A stretch of 64,000 nucleotides of DNA from contig NZ_WBMT01000009.1 in the NCBI RefSeq assembly GCF_008923185.1, positions 186,001 to 250,000 on the forward strand. Direction: 5' to 3'. Under the pieces are notes generated by a model that was not told the origin of the DNA, searched no databases, and saw only the letters and a program-made list of their open reading frames with translations. Origin of the DNA: Actinomadura rudentiformis. GTDB lineage: Bacteria; Actinomycetota; Actinomycetes; Streptosporangiales; Streptosporangiaceae. Shown here piece after piece: positions 59,147 through 64,000 of the stretch. Numbering within the stretch: position 1 is the first letter of the stretch; the number at the start of each line of letters is the position of its first letter. Position numbers and translations under genes: made by a program.

Positions 59147-60592
59147 ATGGTAAACGTTTCCAGAGGGTCGATGGCCTTGCTGCTCGCCGCCGGGCTGGCC
59201 GCGAGCACCGGTGCCATCGCCACCGCGCAGGCCGCGGCCGGAGCGACCCCGGGCACGCGGGCCGCCGCTCAGCCGCAGAACGACGACCTCGCGGCGCGGC
59301 TCAAGGCGATCAAGGGCATGACGGTGGAGGAGAAGACCTCCACGATGCCCGGCTACCGCTGGTTCTGGCTCAAGTACCGGCAGCCGGTCGACCACCGGCG
59401 CCCGAAGGGCCGGTGGTTCGAGCAGCGGATCATGCTCCAGCACAAGTCGCTCGACCGGCCGATGGTGCGGTACACCAGCGGCTACAACACGCCCGAGGTC
59501 ATGTTCAAGACCGAGCCGACGGCGCTCGTGGACGGCAACCAGATCTCGATCGAGTACCGCTACTTCACGCCGTCCCGGCCGCAGCCGACGGACTGGACGA
59601 AGGACACGATCTGGCAGGCCGCCACCGACGAGCACCGGATCATCCAGGCGCTCAAGAAGATCTACAAGAAGCGCTGGATCTCCACCGGGGTCAGCAAGGG
59701 CGGCATGACGGTCGTCTACCACAAGCGCTTCTACCCGCGTGACGTCGACGGCAGCGTGGTGTACGTGGCGCCGAACGACGTCAACAACAAGGAGGACAGC
59801 AGGTACGACCGGTTCTTCGCGACGGTCGGCACCGACCCGCAGTGCCGGACGCACGTGAAGCGCCTGGCCCGCGAGCTCCTCAAGCGGCGTCCCGCCATGC
59901 TGCAGCGCTTCAAGGCCGACGCCGCCAAGAACGGCTGGACGTTCACGATCCTGCGCACCCCGGACCGCGCGTTCGAGAACTCGGTCATGGACTACGAGTG
60001 GGGCTTCTGGCAGTACGCCCTGCAGTCCGACTGCAAGTCCCTGCCCGCCCTCAACGCCTCGGACGACGTGCTCTACAAGAGCCTCGACTCGATCGCGGGC
60101 ATCTCGTTCTACACGGACCAGGGCCTGCAGCCGTACATCCCGTACTACTACCAGGCGGGCACCCAGCTGGGCTGGCCCACGCCGCAGTTCAAGCACCTGC
60201 GCCCGCTGCTGCGGTACGAGCGCAGCTACCAGCCGCGTACGTATGTGCCGCGCAACATCCGGATGCGTTTCGACGGCGGCAAGGCGATGCGCGACATCGA
60301 CGGCTGGGTGCGTGCGCGGGGCAGCAAGCTGATGTTCCTGTACGGGGCGAACGACCCATGGGGCTCTGAGCGCTTCAGGCTTGGCAAGGGCACCCGCGAC
60401 TCGGCCGTTTACACCGCCCCCGGCATGAACCACAGCGGCAAGCTCATCGAGAAGCTGCCGGCCGCGCAGCGAGCCAAGGCGATCGCTGACCTGCTCCGCT
60501 GGGCGAACGTGCCTGCCCAGGCGCAGACGTTGACCACCACGCCCTCCGACGCCATCGACCCGCTGATCCTGCAGGGCCGTCCCCCGCTGTAA
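59147..60592 (+). CDS. Secreted S28-family serine peptidase (prolyl tri/tetrapeptidyl aminopeptidase-like)
   Basis: This 481-residue exported peptidase of the S28/PS-10 family cleaves peptides after proline near the N-terminus. The signal peptide is about residues 1-33 (GSMALLLAAGLAASTGAIAT; AQA cleavage site). The nucleophile lies in TGVSKGGMT near residue 182, the Asp in YGANDPWG near 402 and the His in PGMNHSGKL near 429. WFEQRIMLQHKSLDRP and YVAPNDVNNKEDSRYDRF are family blocks. ATG 59147 after AAGGGCGG gives the clean signal peptide. It ends at a strong terminator. Confidence 0.9.
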   Translation: MVNVSRGSMALLLAAGLAASTGAIATAQAAAGATPGTRAAAQPQNDDLAARLKAIKGMTVEEKTSTMPGYRWFWLKYRQPVDHRRPKGRWFEQRIMLQHKSLDRPMVRYTSGYNTPEVMFKTEPTALVDGNQISIEYRYFTPSRPQPTDWTKDTIWQAATDEHRIIQALKKIYKKRWISTGVSKGGMTVVYHKRFYPRDVDGSVVYVAPNDVNNKEDSRYDRFFATVGTDPQCRTHVKRLARELLKRRPAMLQRFKADAAKNGWTFTILRTPDRAFENSVMDYEWGFWQYALQSDCKSLPALNASDDVLYKSLDSIAGISFYTDQGLQPYIPYYYQAGTQLGWPTPQFKHLRPLLRYERSYQPRTYVPRNIRMRFDGGKAMRDIDGWVRARGSKLMFLYGANDPWGSERFRLGKGTRDSAVYTAPGMNHSGKLIEKLPAAQRAKAIADLLRWANVPAQAQTLTTTPSDAIDPLILQGRPPL

Positions 60593-60618
60593 CCCAGACC
60601 CTCCCCGCTCTGACCAGC

Positions 60619-60659
60619 ACGAGTCCCGCGCCGCAGTCCGCCTGCGCCGCGGGACTCGT
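60619..60659 (+). terminator. Long hairpin terminator after the S28 peptidase
   Basis: ACGAGTCCCGCGCCGCAG and CTGCGCCGCGGGACTCGT pair along 18 positions with a single mismatch around a 5-base loop, 27 bases after the stop codon. Confidence 0.82.
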
Positions 60660-60699
60660 CCGCACGACGGGCTCTTCCGGACGGCGGGCTACGTCAGGC

Positions 60700-60835
60700 G
60701 GCGGACTCGGCCCGGCGGCGGACTTGGTTGGTCGGCGGACTTGGTTGGTCGGCGGGCTACGTCAGGCAGCGGATTTGGTCGGTCGGTGGGCTCGGTTGGA
60801 CGACGGATTCGGTTGGACGGTGGGCTCGGTCAGGC
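60700..60835. repeat. Degenerate 17-24 bp repeats between convergent genes
   Basis: Units resembling GGCGGACTTGGTTGGTC are repeated about seven times with variation, filling the space between the terminator and the end of the permease gene. No gene is seen here. Confidence 0.7.
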
Positions 60836-62089
60836 GGTTTGGAGAGCGATGGTGGGCGATAGGCGGGCGGCCCGGACGGCCGGGTAGAGGCCCGCGATGG
60901 TGCCGATGACCAGGGTCGCGCCGAGGCCACCCGCAATCGACCAGAGGGGTACCACGGGAGGCAGGCCGGTGGACGTGGCGTACCCGAAGGTTGCCAGCGT
61001 GCCCAGCACCGCCCCGACGACGCCGCCGAGTCCGGACAGCAGCAGCGACTCGGTCACGAACTGCAGGCGGACGTGCCCGCGGGTCGCGCCGAGTGAACGG
61101 CGGAGCCCGATCTCATGCCGCCGTTCCAGCACCGAAATGATCATTGTGTTGGCGACGCCGACGCCGCCGACGAGGAGCGCGACGGCGCCCAGCCCGAGGA
61201 GCAGGTCGGTGAACGCACCCGCCGCGGCGGCCTTGGCCTGGAGCGCCGCCGACGGATCGGTGACCGTGACGTCCTGCGGGTTCTCCGCGTTGATCGTGCG
61301 CGGTAGGAGCTCGCGGACCCGGGACACGGCGTCATCTGCGGAACGTTCGTAGATCGAGGTCGGATGGCCGTCGAAGCCGAGGTACCGCTGCGCCGCCGTC
61401 CAGCCGATCAATGCGGAACGTTCGATCTCTGGCGCCAGCGGCAGCGGGTCGAGGATGCCGATCACGGTGAAGTACCGGCCGCCGACGAGGACCTGCTGGC
61501 CGATCTCGCTGATGCCCAGCCGTTCCGCCGCGACGGAGCCGAGGACGACGGACGGGTAGCGCCCGTTACCCGCGTTCAGCCACGTACCGGCGCGGATCTT
61601 GGCGTCCAGCGTCTCAAGCAGTTCCTCGGTGGCCGCCTGCGCCGTGATCCCGCCGGTCTCGTCCTTGGAGATCTTGTCGGAGCGCCGGACGGTGCCCGGC
61701 AGCGAGCCGATGGCCGCCGACTGCTCGACGCCGTCGATCCGCCGCACCATCTTCTCCGCGCCCTTGGGGAGCTTGATCTTCTCACCAGTGAGCATCGACT
61801 CCCCAGGCCCGGCCACCAGCAGGTTGGTTCCGAGCTCGTCCAACTGCCGCAACACCTCAGCCTTGCCGGACGCCGAGATCCCCACCACCGAGATCATCGT
61901 CGCGATGCCGATCGCAATGCCGAGCGCAGACAACACAACGCGGACCGGCCGAGTACGCAACCCCACCGCCCCGACCCGCAGCACATCGCCAACCGAGAGC
62001 CGCGCAGGCACCAATCTCTGCCCTCTCACACGCTCACGCCTGGCAGGCCCGTCCTTGGCACGTTCGCCCCTTGCACGTCCGTTCCTCAT
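60830..62089 (-). CDS. MacB/FtsX-type ABC transporter permease
   Basis: This permease of up to 419 residues has MacB architecture: an N-terminal membrane helix (VRVVLSALGIAIGIATMISV near 48-67), an extracytoplasmic MacB_PCD domain (about 70-280), and three C-terminal helices (about 290-410; LLLGLGAVALLVGGVGVANT). The first 20-25 residues (basic, RGERAKDG) are encoded by the tandem repeat that lies upstream, so the native start may be GTG 62029 (VRGQRLVPARLSVGDVL) instead. It forms an exporter with the ATPase and adaptor genes upstream on the same strand. Confidence 0.9.
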   Translation of the reverse strand: MRNGRARGERAKDGPARRERVRGQRLVPARLSVGDVLRVGAVGLRTRPVRVVLSALGIAIGIATMISVVGISASGKAEVLRQLDELGTNLLVAGPGESMLTGEKIKLPKGAEKMVRRIDGVEQSAAIGSLPGTVRRSDKISKDETGGITAQAATEELLETLDAKIRAGTWLNAGNGRYPSVVLGSVAAERLGISEIGQQVLVGGRYFTVIGILDPLPLAPEIERSALIGWTAAQRYLGFDGHPTSIYERSADDAVSRVRELLPRTINAENPQDVTVTDPSAALQAKAAAAGAFTDLLLGLGAVALLVGGVGVANTMIISVLERRHEIGLRRSLGATRGHVRLQFVTESLLLSGLGGVVGAVLGTLATFGYATSTGLPPVVPLWSIAGGLGATLVIGTIAGLYPAVRAARLSPTIALQTA

Positions 62090-62725
62090 CGGCCCGCCCT
62101 CACACGGTCACCTCTCGCACGCCCGCCCCTCGCACGATCACCTCTCGCGGGCCCGCCCCTCACACGTTCACCTCTCGCAGGCCCGGCCCTCGCACGCTCA
62201 CGCCTCGCGGGCTCGCGCCTCGCACAATCACGCCTCGCACGCCCGCCTCACACGCTCATCTCTCGCAGGCCCGCCTTCGCACGTTCACCTCTCACAGGCC
62301 CGCCCTCGCACGGTCACGCCTGGCAGGCCCGTCCTTGGCATGTTCGCTCTTTGCACGTTCACCCCTTGCACGTCGGCTCCTCATCGGCCCGCCCTCGCAC
62401 GATCACCTCTCGCACGCCCGCCCCTCGCACACTCATCTCACGCAGGCCCGGCCCTCGCACGGTCACGCCTCGCGGGCTCGCCCCTCGCACAATCACGCCT
62501 CGCACGCCCGCCTCACACGCTCATCTCTCGCAGGCCCGCCCCTCGCAGGCCCGCCCCTCGCAGGCCCGCCCCTCGCAGGCCCGCCCCTCGCAGGCCCGTC
62601 CTTGGCACATTCGTCCCTTGCACGTCGGCTCCTCATCGGCCCGCCCTCGCACCTTCACCCCTCGCACGCCCGCCCCTCGCACGCTCACCTCTCGCAGGCT
62701 CCCCCCTCATAGGCCCGGCTTTCAT
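62030..62725. repeat. Nested tandem repeats between ABC ATPase and permease genes
   Basis: About 30-base units resembling GCCCGCCCCTCGCACGATCA, followed by CCTCTCGCAC, fill the region. A run of 15-base units occurs at about 62527-62600. A higher-order unit marked by CAGGCCCGTCCTTGGCA recurs at 62044, 62324 and 62591 (periods 280 and 267). Each higher-order copy includes the CTCATCGGCC string that contains the annotated permease start codon. Frames open on both strands are artefacts of the repeat. Confidence 0.88.
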
Positions 62726-62736
62726 AGGCCCGACCT

Positions 62737-63435
62737 TCATATGGCGCCTGCCTGCATTGGTGTTCGCGTGTCGGAGACGATGAGGCCGTCGCGGAGGCGT
62801 ATCTGCCGGGGGAGTGCCGCAGCGATCTCGTGGTCGTGCGTGATCACGGCGATCGTCGTGCCCTGGGCGTTCAGGTCGCGCAGCAGTGCCATCACGGTGT
62901 CGCCAGAGGCGGAGTCGAGCGCGCCGGTCGGCTCGTCGGCCAGCAGCAACGCGGGTTCGCCGATGATCGCGCGGGCGATTGCGACCCGCTGCTTCTGGCC
63001 GCCTGACAGTTCATGCGGCCGGTGCGTCATCCGGTCGGAGAGGCCGACCTGTGCCAGCACGGCCCTCGCCTTGCGCCGGCGGGCCCGCAACGGCTGGCCG
63101 CTGTAGAGGAGCCCGTCCGCCACGTTGTCCAGTGCGGAGGCGCCGGCGGCCAGGTGGAACGACTGGAACACGAACCCCAGGTTCTGGGCGCGCAGGGCCG
63201 AAAGCTCGCGGTCGGAGAGCCCTGCCACTTCGTGCCCGGCGATCCGGACCGTGCCCGCGGACGGGCGGTCCAGGCTGCCGATGATGTGGAGCAATGTGGA
63301 CTTGCCCGACCCGGACGGCCCGGCGATCGCTACGAGCTCGCCGCGCTGGATGGTCAGATCGATCCCGGCCAGCGCGGCGACGCCACCCGGGTACTCCTTC
63401 CGCACCCCGATGAGCTCAACGACTGGCGGGGTCAT
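62737..63435 (-). CDS. ABC transporter ATP-binding protein (MacB/LolD type)
   Basis: This 232-residue ATPase has Walker A GPSGSGKST near 41-49, signature LSGGQKQRVAIARAI near 143-157 and Walker B LLLADEPTGALDS. It overlaps the adaptor gene by four bases upstream. Normally the permease would follow directly, but about 650 bases of tandem repeat intervene. The module adaptor-ATPase-permease corresponds to MacA/MacB-like efflux systems of Gram-positives. Confidence 0.95.
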   Translation of the reverse strand: MTPPVVELIGVRKEYPGGVAALAGIDLTIQRGELVAIAGPSGSGKSTLLHIIGSLDRPSAGTVRIAGHEVAGLSDRELSALRAQNLGFVFQSFHLAAGASALDNVADGLLYSGQPLRARRRKARAVLAQVGLSDRMTHRPHELSGGQKQRVAIARAIIGEPALLLADEPTGALDSASGDTVMALLRDLNAQGTTIAVITHDHEIAAALPRQIRLRDGLIVSDTRTPMQAGAI

Positions 63436-64000
63436 GACTTGGGCACCTCGACCTTCATGCCCTCACTGAGACCTTCGCCCGCCACCTCTACGCGGCCGTC
63501 GCCGAAGACACCGAGCTCAACCTTGACGGTACGAGGCGTGCCCGGGGTGACCACCCGGACGCCATAGCCGCCACCTGGCAGCGCCAGCAGGGCTTGGACG
63601 GGGACGGAGAGCACGTTCTTGCTCGTCTGGGTCGTGATGTTCACGGTGACGGGGGCCTGGTCGAGGCCGCCCGCCTTGCTCGGGTGGTCGAGCTCGATGA
63701 TCACGTCGACCTTGGCCTCACCCTCATCGCCTCCGCCGCCGTCCTTGGCTGCCGTGGTGCCGATGCTGCGCACGGCGCCCCGTGCGGTACGGCCGGCGGG
63801 CAGCTCGACGGTGACCTTCGTGCCCTTTCTGAGGGTGCTCGCCTGATCGACTTCGAGCTTGAGGCTGACGACCTGTTCGGCTCCGGAGGAGGTCACGACC
63901 GGGCTGCCGGGGGTGACGCGGTCGCCCGCTGACGCGTCCCGGCTCTTCACCCGGACCGGCCCGGGGGCGAAGACGATCGCGTCCGGGCCCACCGTTCCTG
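63432..64000 (-). CDS. Efflux periplasmic-adaptor-type subunit (MacA/HlyD-like), N-terminus outside window
   Basis: The visible 189 residues are the C-terminal part of a membrane-fusion/adaptor protein. They include a lipoyl-hairpin end (SRDASAGDRVTPGSPVVTSS), the beta-barrel domain (VVSLKLEVDQASTLRKGTKV) and a membrane-proximal region (VLSVPVQALLALPGGGYGVR; GLSEGMKVEVPKS). The frame is open to the window edge, so the start lies outside. Gram-positive relatives work with MacB-type ATPase/permease pairs, exactly the genes that follow, with an ATGA overlap to the ATPase. Confidence 0.88.
   Translation of the reverse strand, partial: GTVGPDAIVFAPGPVRVKSRDASAGDRVTPGSPVVTSSGAEQVVSLKLEVDQASTLRKGTKVTVELPAGRTARGAVRSIGTTAAKDGGGGDEGEAKVDVIIELDHPSKAGGLDQAPVTVNITTQTSKNVLSVPVQALLALPGGGYGVRVVTPGTPRTVKVELGVFGDGRVEVAGEGLSEGMKVEVPKS

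Noticed and set aside
62030..62725. CRISPR array or variable host-defence cassette
   Set aside because: Nested tandem units without spacers, and neighbouring genes are an ordinary ABC exporter.
61364..63106. 580-residue plus-strand frame across the permease and repeat array
   Set aside because: The repetitive ARPSHDHLS-type sequence arises from the 30-bp repeat; flanking parts are shadows of the ABC genes.

Overview
The window is about 64 kb of very GC-rich DNA from a filamentous actinomycete. The order Streptosporangiales (Nonomuraea, Actinomadura or Streptosporangium-like) is an inference. It rests on GTG/TTG starts, a GNAT-rich accessory content, an XRE/DUF397/anti-sigma-like ATPase cassette, F420- and mycothiol-type enzymes, a pair of sporulation-type dynamins, and an interspersed palindromic repeat lying in frame inside a polymerase gene. 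No rRNA, tRNA, insertion sequence, prophage or CRISPR array was seen.

Left part (1-14.8 kb): a membrane Ser/Thr kinase cut by the window edge; a TetR regulator and quinone oxidoreductase; an SOS-box-controlled DUF6504-DnaE2 translesion cassette; two membrane proteins; a NarL-type two-component system; a 57-codon membrane peptide coupled to an FtsX-type ABC transporter; and a GNAT enzyme. A second perfect SOS box follows, in front of a small gene of unknown function whose product ends in an ssrA-like AALAA.

Middle left (15-27.3 kb): assorted single genes. These are a class-A beta-lactamase-like hydrolase, a methyltransferase, a TIGR03086 protein, a divergent SDR/TetR pair with two matching operators, an acetolactate-synthase-type TPP enzyme divergent from an aldehyde dehydrogenase, an F420-type LLM oxidoreductase behind a 34-bp KstR-like palindrome, the XRE/DUF397/ATPase cassette, and a DUF2236 oxygenase with its TetR gene.

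Centre (27.36-44.3 kb): a cobalamin riboswitch with an unusual inserted hairpin precedes a long, tightly overlapping cobalamin operon: chlID-type chelatase, cobO, cobB, GNAT-cobI fusion, cobM, cbiD, cbiET, cbiG-cobJ fusion, ferredoxin, cobH, cbiX, cobC, bluB-cobT fusion and a siroheme/uroporphyrinogen methyltransferase. The enzyme set is mostly of the early-cobalt (oxygen-independent) type. cobN, cobK/cbiJ, cobQ, cbiB, cobU and cobS are not in the window.

The last of these genes overlaps (GTGA) the first of two dynamin-like GTPases (44.3-48.9 kb). These are followed by an SSB paralogue lacking the acidic tip, a membrane-anchored coiled-coil protein made of 16 exact 11-residue repeats, and a GGDEF diguanylate cyclase behind a BldD-like site. 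This block resembles the sporulation division/segregation module of Streptomyces.

Right part (52-64 kb): an NTF2-like protein and quinone reductase under a perfect 21-bp palindrome with a TetR gene; the ABC-F ATPase EttA; about 0.9 kb of non-coding DNA with a 36-bp array; a thioesterase-GNAT pair; a dimeric alpha/beta-barrel protein; a secreted S28 peptidase; and a MacAB-like exporter whose ATPase and permease genes are separated by about 650 bp of nested tandem repeats. In-frame minisatellite expansion of linkers is a recurring theme across the window.
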